This document shows, piece after piece, positions 45,300-58,817 of a stretch of 64,000 bases of DNA; position 1 is the first letter of the stretch, and each line of letters begins with the position of its first letter. The notes below the pieces were generated by a model. The model was not told where the DNA came from. It did not search any database and saw only the letters and a list, made by a program, of their open reading frames with translations. Location of the stretch: assembly GCA_023614405.1 (NCBI GenBank), contig CM042691.1, positions 169,046,927-169,110,926 of the forward strand. Direction: 5' to 3'. This stretch comes from Avena insularis (lineage: Eukaryota; Streptophyta; Magnoliopsida; Poales; Poaceae). The position numbers were made by a program, and so were the translations under genes.

Positions 45300-48200
45300 T
45301 TCTATGGATAGAGCTTATATTCATATCTAATCATCAACTTGGTCTTCACTTGTGTTGATGTATATGTTGACTTTCTTGACTTCATTGAAGAGATTTAGCT
45401 TTTGATGATGATTCCTGGAGCATAAGTTGATGTAGACATCGTCTATATTGGCTTCAGAATCTAGCAAGGGTTAAGAAGATACGTTGAGTACGAGCGTACT
45501 CAGCAAGTTCACTACAAAGGAGTGTTTCATGCACTATATCTACGGCCACAGACCATAGGTCGTAGGCAATACAAGTTTTTGTAAACATTTCTTCAAAGGT
45601 TGCTTTTATTCTGAAAAGCTATGTCCGTCAGCCTTCACGGGTTTACCAGAACTTTCATGGAGTTCCTTTCCCTCCGCGTTCGTAGCTCCTTCCCGGAACA
45701 GGGATTAACAAGTTACAGTTCTTACACTCTGCAGAGGTGCGTTACTTTACCCATGAGAGATCAAATCCTTGTTGCACAACCGAGCGATCTTTCCCGTCCA
45801 CACTTCCTATGGTGTGGGGCCCAGTAGATGATCCAAGGCAATCACTTCCCTTTCTCACGACCCCACATAGAACATGACCCCACAAGCAAAATGACCTCTG
45901 TTAATCCGCATAGCAGATAACTATGGTTGACTCCTTGTGGTCTCTAGTGAGGAGACAGGAACCTGGTCGCCCCATCAATATGAGGATATACCTATGACGG
46001 TATCTCTCAGGGATAGTCTAGACACCAATATCATGGGGAACTAAGGGGTCCCACCCATGCTGAGTCTCTTATTTACATCAGCATCACGAGATGGACATCT
46101 TGTTCATGTGAAAGGAGGAAGATCCAGCTGACTTCTTCGTCCCATCCAAATCTCATGGTTAACGCGTGATATACGGCGCAAGAATCACTGGTGACATTGG
46201 TTATTAAGTCCTAGATAATATGTTCCGTTACCACCGGAACTTTCATAGTACGTTATTACCTCATGGTAAATAACCTATAAGCATATTATTATGAAAATAG
46301 TGTTTTCTGACCTTTTTGAAATGTAGGTGATGACAATACTGGATTTGCAAAATACTTTACCGAAAATAATCAAAGGACATGAACAAGTGTGAACTTGCCT
46401 TTTCTGATGTCAAGATTATGCACTCACGGTCTTCGAGACAATATAAGATCCAATATCTGAAATCAGCATCATTGGTCCGGTAAGGACTAATGTTTAAAGA
46501 AGCAAGATGCTATTGTGCATAGTAATTTAATGCAATTTGATAAACTAGAATCCCCGGAATAAGTGTTGATCTAGGGTTTGGATGCTGGAAATGGTTCCTT
46601 TAGAATGTGTTGTACTTTTAGATAAGTTTCACACTTGTTCTTCTTATTAAGGCTTGTGACTGTGTGTGAACAACATGTAATTATAATATCATACAATAAT
46701 AAGATACACAAATGTGGAATGCTACTCATAGACTGCTTATATAAGAATTCTTTTATCTTCAAATTTTACTTTACAAGTAATGGCATTTATAAGGAACTTA
46801 AGTGTTAACAATCCTAAGTATACAATTAAAGTATAGAGTAATGTGATTATGATTAATTGTCATCTGTTGACCATGATAAAAGTCCTTGAGTTTAGTTGTC
46901 TAGAGTTAGAGATATTATTACAAAATTTTTTGTTTGAAGTGGCAAAAAGGACAACCTTTGAAGAAAAGGTTTCTTTTCGAAGGTTTAAACAATATTTATG
47001 GTTAATAGAATGTGGTCGATGTCTTTTGGTGTTTGCTCGATTAGTTTGGTCTTGAGATACATTAGGTCTTAATTGAAATAGAGCAAAGTATATAAAATAC
47101 ATAATAAAGTCTTTATCATAATGTTTATAGTCTTGTAGACTAAAGTTAACTTTAAGGACATAGATGGATTTAAGATGCAATGCTTATGGTATTTGTACTT
47201 TGTTTACTTCATAATGTTTTCTTAAAGTTACTTAAGAGTGGTAATATTTCTATTTGAGTAGTGGTTTCTTATTATTATAACGGTAGTGGTTATAGTTTGT
47301 AAACAAGGAAACAATATTACTTAACTACTCATGAATTTTCTTTCGATTGATAATATGTTTATAAATTTTTGGTTCAAGTAATGGTAAAAGATTTTATTAA
47401 GCCAAAATAATAATCTTGAGAATTTAATATTTGACTACTCCTTTTGGAAAATAGTATACACTTATTATTGTATGATAATTCAAAAATATTGTATTTAAAA
47501 TGTGTTGAACTTAGTTTGACTTTATATTATCAATATTTAAGACTAATATTATTTTTAAACCTCAAAGGAATAATTTTATATTAGTAATTTTTTTACTTAT
47601 CCTTTTATGAATTACCAACTAAGGAATTAGATTTAAATTCTATTTATTAGATTATTAAGTTTTTACTTACTTCAAAAGTGGAATGTTATATTTTTAACAT
47701 GTAGATATTATTTTTGTGATCATTTTGGTATATTACATTTATTTTTGTGATCTATAAATAATAAAATATGATTTTATAAGATTTATTATTTTATAAACAC
47801 TTAATAAATAATAAATATTTAATTTGGTGAAATAATAATACATGATTATAGCATTAAATTATAGTTCTTATTTTTCTAAGAATTTTGATATATTATTTAA
47901 ATAATGATTAATTAAATAATTTAGGTGAAATAATAATACTTAATAAATTATGAATTATGAAAGTTTTATTACTTATCAAACCTTTATTAAATAATGATTA
48001 CTTAAATAATTAATACAACAATATATGATAATACACTTAATTTGTATATTTTATTTTTCTAAACATTTTCATATATTAAACATATTTTTCTAATTTATAA
48101 AACAAAAGTTATTGAATTCACAAGTTTTAATCATTTTTTTTAGAATTAAAATAATTATTTAAATGGTTTATGATGTAATGCTGATGTCAGCATGGAGTGA

Positions 48201-49050
48201 AGAGTTTTTCTCACCAGGTCTATTCCTACCCCCAGTCTAGTGGGGTCTATGCCACGTCATATCTAAGGTTTTGATTTATTACAGAAAACATTAATACAAT
48301 TTCTAAAATGATAAAAATGGAAATATGACATCAGCGTGATATCACGCTGACATCATCCATGGATGATCCTCAGATCATGGTTGAATCCATGGATTGGTTG
48401 CGTGCGCGGGGCTGTGGCTAAGTGCGTTAGAAAGAGTGCGCGATGGGGAGTCGAACTATGGCCGTGTCGCCCAGGAATGGTCATCAGAGCACAATGTGCA
48501 ATGACGGCCAGCGGCGGTGATTGCCGGCGATCATGGAGGCATCAATTTAGGAAGCAATCAAAGCAACAGAGACCACTAGGAGATAGAGGGGCTCACCCTG
48601 GTTGCGATGGACTGTTTAGGGAAGTGAGGGGAGGCATGTAGATGATGAATCGACGACGACGGCCATGATGGCCGATGAAAAGGAACGCCTGATTCTGCTT
48701 GATTCTCGGTGTGTCAGCTCCTGTGATTGGTCCTAGGCGAATGAGTCCATGATGGAGCTTCCAGTGGTGGCTTCGGAGAAGCAAGGGGTGACCGGACATG
48801 GTTAGAATGATGAATTCCGGTGAGCTAGGGTTTAAGAACACAAGAGATTCGAGAAATAGAGCTTCAGAGGGAGAGGGAGTGGATGAGGATGAGGCTGTGC
48901 TACGTCTCTGTGGCCTCCTTATCCCCTCCGGTTGTCGGCAGCACATATCTCCACGCCGGCAAGCGGTGGCGCTCGCGCCACGCAGCTTCTTTAGCGTCTG
49001 CGAGAGGTTGACGATGACGATTACATGGACACAGGAGTACGCGGGCCTTG
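45300..49050 (-). repeat. Probable continuation of the degenerate gypsy LTR
   Basis: Sequence resumes here after the inserted element. It contains blocks that resemble Tekay-type LTR interiors (for example around the GAGTACGAGCGTACTCAGC palindrome near 45488), a very AT-rich core (about 46500-48200) and a GC-rich block with a minus-strand leader look (48370-49030). No gene is supported. The right boundary is not fixed, and the identity is inferred from layout only. Confidence 0.35.
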
Positions 49051-50893
49051 AATCTTCTTATTTTTCTTTATTCTTTTTTGTTTTCTGTTTTAATAATTTG
49101 TTTTCAATTCAAATTTTCTCATTGATTTAAATACCATAAATTTTGTATAGTATTCCAAATATTCCAAAGGTAATTATATTAGTTGTTTGTCCTAATTATG
49201 TTGGTATTTTCAACACTCATAATTACATTAGAAATTATTTATTAGGTAGAATAAATAAGAACTAGGGTTTTAGGGTTTTTATAATTTTGTTTAAGATCTT
49301 AAAATTCTCTATAACATTGTTTTCACTTTATCTAGAGTAATGTAGTTTTAAAATTGTAAAGGATAGCTATAGTTTCATTTATATATATTTCATCATGTGG
49401 TAAGACATAGGGTGGTTTATAATTATTGTATCCCCACTTATTCCATGCTCATATGGAATGCGTGACTAGAGAAATGGATCGAAGAATTGGCCTCGTTAAT
49501 ATAGATAGAATATTTATGAGATGTTGATGAGAAAACTCATTAATAAGCATTTCTCATGAGTTTTGGATAATTTAATATACTTATATATTTTTATTGATGT
49601 GAATAAAGATTAATGGTTAAAACATATTGTATTTATGTTGGCGATCATGAATTATATCACCTTTTAATATAGTAAGGTTATTCTCTAGAATGAGTTATGA
49701 GATAGAATTGATAATTATAGTTTCTAGGCACATATGATTTTAATGTTTGGAAGTGGCAAAGGTATGCTTGAGTGATTTGCTATAGGAAAATATTCCTATA
49801 CGCCATTGTGGAAATAATATTATTGATCATACAAATGAAGTAGATATTAGTTTGATTATAGATTTAAGGTTGAATGTTTATAAAGAATTACTATCTTCCA
49901 TACTTCATAATTCTGGACTTCTAATTAAGGAATTCCTTTCCTAGATATACTACTTCTTCATATCCATCATCATGTGTTAACATGATGAGCTTTACTTCAT
50001 AAGAATATTCTTATCAATACTTTGTTCTGCTAAATCCATTTGTAAATCCAATGAGCTTGACACTAAAGCTCTAAATACTTTCCTCATAGGCATATCTCCC
50101 ACTCCTAGAATGCTTATAATGACTCTAAATCCATTTGAATGATTACTCTCTTACTTCATAAATTACTTTGTAATCTCACTTATAAATCTCAGAAGCTTGT
50201 CACTCAAGCTTTTCATAATATTTTCATATCTATACTTGGTTATATCCAATGCTCCACTAGTGATAACCTCTAATCCATTAAGTAGTTACTTTCAACTCCA
50301 TCCATACACTTCCTTTATCATCCATCACTAATATTACTCCAATAGATTTAGATATCCAATTCTACTTTCCTCAAAAGCTTACTATCCTTTAAGAGGAATA
50401 ACACTACTTCAATAACTCCATGCTACTCTATCTTCAGCTTAGTCATACTATCTTATCTCTACTTATATTCAATATCTCATATTCCAACTTCTCCTTATAC
50501 CATTGTGGCTTGTCATGACTAACCTAGGATAACATATCAATACTAGGGTGTAATCATGTTATATCCACCAATGTCACTTATATATGATATAATCATTCAC
50601 TCTTAGTGACTTAAGTGTGATCATTATAATACTTTGATCATTTATGGCTTAGGTTTCCAGTTGGCTAATCAAGGCTTCATCAATACAACATTACAATTGT
50701 ATTATAATTATCTTATTAATATCTCTATTTGACTAGAAGATATTATTCAATGACTGTGCCTACTTGATCCAATAAGATTACTCATTGGTAACTATCTCCA
50801 AAATTCATCCTTATGATCCACTAGTTACCATTACACATCTTTACTCAAGATAACTCTTCTATCCACTCAGGAGTGAGTTAACTCCACTAATTA
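49051..50893. other. AT-rich interval, no gene seen
   Basis: The first half is AT-rich. The second half (about 49950-50890) is poor in G on the plus strand and has repeated small words such as AAGCTTGTCACT-like pieces near 50060 and 50190. I could not assign it to a gene or a named repeat. Confidence 0.5.
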
Positions 50894-51428
50894 TGTCGTC
50901 GGATTGTTGACAAGTACGCCATAAGGGGTCCTAGTGGCTTTGGAAAGATGGGGTGTGAAACGTCGGATGTTCCAGGAGCGGTGAGTACAAGTTTACTCAG
51001 GTTCAGATCAGACTGCGGTGATCGGATCCTACTCCTGCTAGCAACCCAGTAATATATCGGCGTAAGCCTAATGTAACAATGGATTACAAGAGAGGTTCGC
51101 CTGTGTGAGTTGGTTGTAGTTGTCTATCGAGCTGTGTTATGTGTTGTGCCCTAAAGGCTCCCATAGGGCCGGTTTATATAGTCACCGGGACCTAGGGTTA
51201 CATGGAGAGACATATTCGTCTATGTTACAGAGTCGGTAACTATGCACAGCTTGGACTACAAGTAATACTACATGCCTAAGTCGGTAACTCTTCTGGGCCT
51301 TGTCGTAGCCGGAACTGGCTCCTCCTCTTTCTATGACTGGGCCGCCCATGAAGCAAAGCTCTAACCCATTGGTGGGCCACCCTGGTCAGCGAGTCCTGTG
51401 GGTATACCCAGAAAGTATATCCCCAACA
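50894..51428 (-). repeat. Tat element 3' LTR
   Basis: On the minus strand it runs from TGTTGGGGATATACTTTC to CCGACGACA, about 535 bases. A TATA box (CTATATAAA, minus strand, 51173-51181) lies inside. The purine tract beside it fixes it as the 3' LTR. Confidence 0.85.
51173..51181 (-). promoter_or_regulatory. TATA box in Tat LTR
   Basis: CTATATAAA on the minus strand, in the middle of the LTR. Confidence 0.6.
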
Positions 51429-51447
51429 TTAGCCCCCGAAAGTCTCC
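51429..51447 (-). other. Tat element polypurine tract
   Basis: On the minus strand GGAGACTTTCGGGGGCTAA directly precedes the LTR start TGTTGGGG. Confidence 0.8.
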
Positions 51448-51999
51448 AAGATCTAAAGTTGGATAAATCGTCTAGCTTGACGTTTTCTTCGTATTGAGAA
51501 TCTTGAAGGGTTCCCGAAAAACTTCTTTCATTGATGTAGGATTCCGAGTCAGTTGAGTCGGATACATTCTGTTCTGACCTTGATCTTTCCGTTGCTTGAT
51601 TTGAAACATAAGACGGATTTTACGGCGGCGTGTTGACTGATAGCTTTATAGGTCAGGTCCCATCACTGACAGGATTTCCATCAGCACGACCGTTGGTGGG
51701 TCTGTTCATTATGGAACAGTATGCCGTTTCAATGCCTACGCGAAAATCGAGAGGGCAGAAGAGTCGCGAGGAAGCTAACTCCCCCTCTCCTATATGCGTG
51801 GCTATAATCGCGTGCCTCACCGCACGAATCCTGATGCAGGGGCAAATAAGAGGAGAGAAAACCCTTCTTCTCAGATTCACTTGTCTGTCGATTCATTCAT
51901 TGCTTCCTCGTACTCCTCGATCTCTCCGCACCAGTTCCAATCTGCCCATTGTTGAGAAAAAACTCTCCTTCCCCCACCAACCATCTTCCTCCAAGAACT
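51448..51999 (+). other. Upstream region of the antisense gene
   Basis: A plus-strand promoter and 5' UTR are expected here. A weak TATA-like CTATATGCG (near 51790) and a C/T-rich leader precede the ATG at 52000. The frame open from 51630 has no recognisable domain. Confidence 0.4.
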
Positions 52000-54900
52000 A
52001 TGGCATTTATCTCGTCCTCTGGAACGGCGGCGGTGGGTTCGTCGACGGCGGATGAGAAAAAGATGCGGGGTCTATGGATCCCCAGCGCCATGGACACCGC
52101 GGAGCTCCAAGTTATGGAGGACGAGGGGTTCATTGCTGCTGGCGCATGGCGGAGCGCTGCTGGACATGCCATCCCCACGCTGAAAGACGGCGAGAGGGTG
52201 TTGTTCAGCACCCACGTCGGCCGTGGCCTCAGTCTGCCACCGTCGGACTTCTTCATCGAGGTCCTCAACCATTACGGTGTGCAACTCCACTATCTTCCTC
52301 CTAACTCTCTACTTGAGCTTAGTGCTATTATGGTACTCGGAAGAATTCCATCAATGCCGGTGTGCCTTACGTCACCGACACTCTTAGCTTAGTCCTTAGG
52401 AGGAATCAGACCTAGGATTAACGTTAGTGAGTCTGTCAAATGCTAGGCCGGAACTTTCTTCTACCATAAGGATATTCCGGCTCCAGGTAAGGCGGAAGGT
52501 CTTCCGGCGTTTTCCAATGGCGCCGATCCCCACCAAGATTCATGGGATGCGGAGGCGCCGGAGCTATCGGATATTTTGATCCTTGCCAAGAGGCGGATCG
52601 AATTTCTGATGAAGCACGAGGGGCTTCGTGGATCCGACTTGATCCACTATTGGATGGAGCGCCGGATTCAGCCTCTCCAGCACCACGGAGACCGCCTCAT
52701 GCACCAAATCATCGGTGACAAGAAGGACAACATGAAGGTTAGCCCGAACCAGCTTTCGCCGAAGGACTACAAGACCCTCATGCAATATTTGGTTAAGGAA
52801 AGAGTGGAACAAAAATTCGGAAGTTTCCATGAAGATGTATACATCCAGCCGTCCTCTGACTCCGGTAAATGTTTCGACTCTGCTTTCGCGTTTCGTCATT
52901 TTCTTTGATTCTTTCTCCGACTCTATTTTCATCGATGCTTTTCTGATTCTGTTAGCTCGAGAAACTCACCGAGTCCCAGCTAGCTCCACTAGAGGGCTAT
53001 GCTTCAGACGACCTGGAGGCGATGGAGGATGATGAGGTGCAAGAAGTTGCCGCCTCCACCTCCAAGAAGCGTAAGGCGAAGGAAGTTGTTGCTGCTGGTA
53101 GCCAAGTGCCGCCAGTAGTTAAAAAGTAAGCATCTCACCTTTCGTTTTTAGTACTCTTGTATCTTTGTTATCTTTCCAGGGCACACCTAATATTTAGGAT
53201 TTCTATGTTCTAGAGTTAAATCATCGTTGAAGATCAAGATTAAGCTGGAAAGCAAGCCAGGCAAGCAGCTGCACCAGTAGAAGCTTGTTGTTTCTCCAGC
53301 TGTGCTGCCGTCGACCCCATCCACTGCTCTGTCAGCGCAGGGAGCTTCTGCATCCCCTGATGCTGGCAAGATCTCAAAAGCCCTGGTCACCCTTGATGAC
53401 CAGGCAACTAATAAGGGTGAACCCGTAAAGGGTAATGATCCCATGGTATTGACCACAACTACTGTGAATAAGGTGATTGACTCTACTGTTCCTGGCCTTA
53501 AGAGGAAGGAGAAAGAAGAGATCCTCAAACTAGCGCAGTCCAGTCTTGAGAAACAAATCTTGACCCCAGAAGCAACGAGCCAAGAGGAGGAAGACGTCAA
53601 GCTGGTCAGCCTCCTGGACCAAATTTTAGTCCGGGATGCTAAATCGCATCTGGCGAACTTCCAGTGACGGATGTTCCATCCCTCACCCTTAACGAGAAGG
53701 TGTTTCACAGCACCAAGATCGGATTCGAAAAGTTGCACCTGGAACACATTATAAGTTTCCGATTCTTATTTGCATTTATTATCATATCCTCTAGCCCCCA
53801 AGCATAAAGTCGGACAAAAATTGCTGAATTCGGGGTGATGCTTTTAGGTTGCAAAAGAACAATATAGTGTAGCCCCCAAGGCTCATGCTGTAATTTTACT
53901 TAGCTAAACTTGCAACCCGAGTCTTAGTAGCCGTCTGATGGTATTCTGTCTCTGAACTTACAGAAAATTGCATCTTCCAACCAGGAATTGCTCAAGAATA
54001 TTTCCAACAAGCGCAAAGAATCAAAGCTTTGCGCTTTGAAAATTCAAAGTTAAAAGTTGAAAAAGATGAAGCAGAAGGTAAACTTTTCCGGCTTCTTCTT
54101 TATTAGTTAAATGTTTTTGTCATAGTCGGATTTTTGCGTTATCCGACTGATATTTTTGTCTTTGCAGAATTGTTGTGCCAATCCAGCAAGATGGTGGAGC
54201 AGTCCAAAAACTTCAATGTCTTGGAGGCAGAAAACACTGAACTCTGGGCAAAGCTTGAGACCCTAACTGTGGAGTCGGAGAAATCCGTAGCTGCAGTCTT
54301 GGAATCAAGAAACCACGAAACCGTGAGGCTCAAGAAGCTCCTAGCCCTCCGAGATAAAGAACTTGCTGATCTCAAGAAGGAGTTTGATATCTAGAAAGAT
54401 TTTGCCCATGCCTCTGCAAGTGAACTAGACAACCTCCGCAAGGAGCATGCTGAATGGAATCACTCTGTGCTTGGTAAGATTTTCCGAATCTTTTGTGTTG
54501 TTTATTTTTTGACTTTTGTTTTAGCCGGAATTTGAATTTTTTGGTTCTTTCCCAGCCCCCGTGAATCTTTCCGACTCTTCCACTTCTGAACCTTGCCCCG
54601 AGCATATTAAGCTCGTGGGAGATGTCTTGTTCGACTTCCGCCAAACTCTAGAATAGACTGGCGAAGCCGTCAAGCTTTCCGAGTTTCACAAAATGTCAGT
54701 GCACGAAGTAAGGGACAAGGTGAAGAAAATTCTGAAGTTGATTGAGGACTGGAATATCTCCTACGCTCGGACTGCTGTGCAAACAACTCTGACCATGGTG
54801 ATGAGCCACCATAATGAGATGGAAATCTGGCACATCACCAAGGGCATTGCCGAGGATGATGATGAGGGTAACCCGCAAGATATCAAGACTATCCAAAAAT

Positions 54901-55088
54901 ATTGTGCAGGTTATGCTTGCCGGGTGGCGGAAATGACCAACTATACGACGCCATTCTTCGAATATGTCGCCATGCCTCCTTCGCCTCAAGAGCCAGAAAT
55001 CAGCAACGCTTCTGAGTCTGAGATCGAGGGCGACACTTATATTGATTCCAGTGTTCCACGGGCTTTATCACCACAGCCTGCAGCATAA
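52000..55088 (+). pseudogene. Antisense accessory gene of the Tat element (plant "putative gypsy type transposon"-like), spliced, decayed
   Basis: The first exon starts at the ATG at 52000 (MAFISSSGTAAVG). It contains the domain seen in many grass retrotransposon-associated proteins, with landmarks GLWIPSAMDTAELQ, GLSLPPSDFFIEVL and NHYGVQLHYLPPNS, which I recall as PF04195-like. Later exons are bounded by GT-AG signals: about 52956-53125, 53214-53667, 53960-54079, 54168-54473 and 54556-55088. They encode acidic/basic linkers and long coiled coils (NFNVLEAENTELWAKLETL), ending in VAMPPSPQEPE. Stops at 52390-52392, ~52443, ~53280, ~54394 and ~54655 and a poor phase at the first junction show decay. 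It runs opposite to gag-pol. Function is unknown. Confidence 0.75.
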
Positions 55089-55678
55089 ATAATTTCTATG
55101 CATTATCTTAAACTTATGGCAATGTAATGATGGCTACACTATTTATTTTGTGCTGGTCTGTAAAAACTGATGCTTTTACTATCTTAGCATTTTTTGTTTA
55201 TAAATTTTCATGCTTTGTGCTTGAAAATTTCTAAAGAACTCCTTTTTTCTGCCTATACTTATCGGTTTATCTGGCTCTCTGCCTTGTCCCTTTCATGGGT
55301 CGGCCAACCTTTAGCACATAAACTTTGACGAGCAACATAGCGTAATTGCTAATTCAGTTTAAACTCGGAAACAAAGCCGGCCTCTAGTACCAACAACTCA
55401 TTACTCGGAAAATGCCCGCGTCTAAGCAATCCGATAAAGAATCAAAGTATAGATAATAATTTAAATTTTGTACCCTAAGGTAACATTTTTAGATTGTTCA
55501 AAGTCGTAACCAGAACGAACATGAGCATAAAGTACTTTCAGGCATCCTAGGATTTTTGAAAAAATTACATGCTCTTTTGGAAATAAGATGGCAAAAATGC
55601 CTCAAAGATAACAGTATGAGGAAACCAATACTTTATTTCACTTTGAATATGTTATTATATGATTACAAGGAAATATAA
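55089..55678. other. Spacer between the antisense gene and pol end
   Basis: The 3' ends of two convergent genes face each other here. No coding region is supported. Confidence 0.55.
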
Positions 55679-56907
55679 CTAAGAATAGAAGGGACGTAGC
55701 TGTGCAATATTCCATGGACGGTCCATTCCATCCGGGTTTGTGTTGCCACCAGCTCTCTTCCTTTTCCGAGTATCAGGTGTTTCCTTGACTGGTATCATGT
55801 CGGTTAAATAATATGACCCATGATGCAGAACTCTGCTAACCATAAAAGGTCCTTCCAAAATTGGAGAAAGTTTGTGCTTTCTCTTTTGCACAAGTCGGAG
55901 AACCAAATCGCCTTTTCTGAAAGAACGGTTTTGCACTCTCTGACTATAATACTTGCGTAACTTCTGTTGATAGGCTGTAGATCTCTATTCAGCAACAATG
56001 CGTACTTCTTCGATTATATCGAGATCATCTTGCCGAGAAACTTCTGCATCTTCTTTGATATCCGCTTTGACTCGTGGAGCTTGATGCATCAGATCACTTG
56101 AAAGAACTGCTTCTGCACCGTAAACCAAGAAGAAAGGAGTATAGCCGGTTGACCTGTTAGGAGTTGTACGCAAGCTCCATATCACAGATGGTAATTCTTC
56201 CGCCCAAGAACCCGCAGCCCAATGAAGAAGTGCCTCGAGGCGAGGTCAGATTCCTTGTAGAATGAGGCCATTAGTTCTTTCGAATTGTCCATTGGCTTGT
56301 GGATGTACGACTGATGCAATATCAAGTAGGATACCTTGATCTTCGCATAATTCGGCAAGTTCCCCCATGGAAAAGTTCCTCCCATTGTCAGTAATTATAC
56401 TGTGCGGATATCCGAATCTGATGATTACGCCCTCGACGAATCTTCTGGCTGTGGCTCCATCGCAACTTGTTACGGGTTTAGCCTCAATCCATTTTGTGAA
56501 TTTATCCACCATCACTAGTAGGTGAGTGAATCCATATTTTGCCGTGCGAAATGGCCCTACCATATCAATCCCCCAGACCGCAACAACCATGTAATAGGGA
56601 TTGTTCACAGTTGTTCAACCGGAACGTGTGCCTGATGAGCGTACTTTCGGCAACCCTTGCATGTTTTGACCAGTTTATCGGCATCTGCCTTAGCTGTAAG
56701 CCAAAAGAATCCGTGTCGAAAAGCTTTTGCCACTAAGGATATGGCTGTAGCATGGTGACCACACTCGCCTTCATGGATTTCTCTTAGGATTTCCACTCCT
56801 TTATCCGAAGAAATACATCTCTGAAACACGCCAGAAACACTCTGCTTATAGAGCTCACCATTTATTATAGTGTATGCTTTTGCTCGTCGGACAATCTGCC
56901 AGCTCAA
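55679..56907 (-). pseudogene. Tat integrase
   Basis: Zinc-binding region: H of IHEGECGHH and CKGCRKYAHQ. Catalytic core: VWGIDMVGPF, IITDNGRNF and ANGQFERTNG, giving Asp-Asp-Glu. The C-terminal part has WSLRTTPNRSTGYTPFFLVYG and KRKHKLSPILEGPFMVSRV, and ends near DRPWNIAQLRPFYS. It has a frame change near 56605 and stops at ~56246 and ~55985. There is no chromodomain, as expected for the Tat lineage. Confidence 0.9.
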
Positions 56908-58205
56908 GACTCCGTCTTCGGGAAGTTTTTCGTCTATCAGGAAATCCAGATAGGGTTTTGTCCAACTCGGAATTACAGCGAGAACTACTATTAAAGGTGA
57001 GTCGGATTTCGTCGGATAGTCCTCATCAACTCCGACTATGGAAAAGCTCCATCTGGTACTTGTTTCCGTGCAGAGCCTATCCTTGATAGAGCATCTACTT
57101 CCTCATTTTCTGCTCAAGGGATGTGTTGAACCCCAAAACCCTCGAATGATTTGGATAGTTCATCCACAACATCTTTGTATGGTGCCATGTGCTTGTTTGC
57201 GTTGCAGATGTCGGATACTTACTGAGCAACTAAATTCGAGTCTCCGTAACACATGAGTCTTGATATGCCAATGTTTTTGGCCATGCGTATTCCATGTAGC
57301 AGTGCTTCATAGTCGGCAATATTATTGGTTGCCGTGAAGTGTATTTGCAACACATAGAATAGCTTATCTCCTTGGGGTGATTTGAGCACCATGCCAGCCC
57401 CCGAGCCTTCTTGTGCTTTTGATCCATCAAAGTGAAGGGTCCAAAATTCCGAGTCTGGAGGGCCTGAGTTTTCTGCCGTTTCTGTCCAATCAACGACAAA
57501 GTCGGCGAGAATTTGGGACTTGATTGCTATACGTGGTTTGTACTCAATGTCGAAAGCTGCAAGCTCTATTCCCCACTTTGCAACACGTCCTGTGGCGTCA
57601 TGATTGTTGATTATGTCTGACAGAGGAGTCGTGCTCACTACTGTGATCTTGTGCTTTTGAAAATAGTGGCGTACCTTTCTGGATGCAAAGAACACTCCAT
57701 AGGCTAGCTTTTGGTGATGTGGATACCGTTGCTTTGATTCTGTCAGGACCTCACTTAGATAATAAGTTGGCATCTGCACCTTATGCTCGTGGCCTTCTTC
57801 CTCGCGCTCAACTACTGTTACCACGCTTATGAATTTGTTGATCACTATGATGTAGAGTAACATAGGTTCATGAGGTTCTGGCTCTGCGAGAACTGGTGGA
57901 TTTGAAAGTAGGTGTTTCAAATTTTGCAGGGCAGTTTCGGCTTCTGGAGTCCAGACAAACTTGTCGGTTTTCTTTAAGAGTTTGTATAAAGGTGCGGCTC
58001 TTTCACCGAGCCGGCTGACGAACCGACTCACCGCTGCAATGCAACCAGTGAGACGCTGTACGTCCTTTAGTCGAGTCGGCCTGGTAATGTTTAAGATAGC
58101 CTTGATTTTGTCCCGGTTCACCTCGATTCCTCGCTCAGAGACGATGAACCCTAACAATTTTCTGGCTAGAATTCCAAAGAAACACTTCTTCGGATTTAGC
58201 ATCAT
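56908..58205 (-). pseudogene. Tat RNase H and second (archaeal-type) RNase H
   Basis: The connection region and first RNase H include LLGFIVSERGIEVNRDKI and LTGCIAAVSRFVSRLGE, with a degenerate catalytic part. The second RNase H follows (LHFDGSKAQEGSGAGMVL, then ADYEALLHGIRMAKNIG and CYGDSNLVAQ), with Asp, Glu and Asp in the expected spacing. A TAA cuts it at 57219-57221. The duplication of RNase H identifies the lineage. Confidence 0.88.
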
Positions 58206-58214
58206 GTTAAATTT

Positions 58215-58817
58215 TCATAGACTAGCAAACGTTTCATCCAAGTCGGAAATTAAAGTTTCCTTCTTTTTAGACATAACTCCTATGTCGTCTACGTATACGT
58301 GGACGTTGCGTCCGATTTGGTCGTTGAGACAACGTTGCATGGTACATTGATATGTTGCTCCTGCATTCTTTAAGCCAAAAGGCATAGTTTTGTAGCAGAA
58401 GGTTCCGAAAGGAGTGACGAAAGAAGTCTTAATTTGATCCGACATTTTCATCGGTATTTGGTGATATCCGGAATATGCGTCGAGAAAACAGAGTAATTCC
58501 GACCCTGCCGTTGAGTCGATAACTTGATCGATTCTTGGCAAAGGAAACTGATCTTTTGGGCATGCCTTGTTCAAAGCGGTATAATCAACACACATCCTTA
58601 AATCAATGGTATCCTTTTTAGGGACGAGTACATGATTTGCCACCCAATCTGTATGGATGACCTCTGTTATAAAATCCGCTAGCTCTAAGCGGGCAAATTC
58701 CTTGGCTATTGCTTTGCTCTTTTCATCACCAAACCATCGTACGGACTGTTTGACGGGTTTAGCGTCTGGGTACACATTAAGAGATTGCTCGGCAAGTTCC
58801 CTAGGTACTCCGGTCAT
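58215..58817 (-). pseudogene. Tat reverse transcriptase
   Basis: KQSVRWFGDEKSKAIAKE and VLVPKKDTIDLRMCVDYTALN lead to DQFPLPRIDQVID, LCFLDAYSGYHQI and PFGLKNAGATYQ. The catalytic box is YVDDIGVMSK. A stop at 58215-58217 separates it from the RNase H part in the same frame. The aspartates are intact. Confidence 0.92.

Noticed and set aside
36931..49316. A complete solo LTR ending near 49316 at ATAACA
   Set aside because: The flanks (TGTTC and TTGTT) do not match as a target duplication, so the right end remains unplaced.
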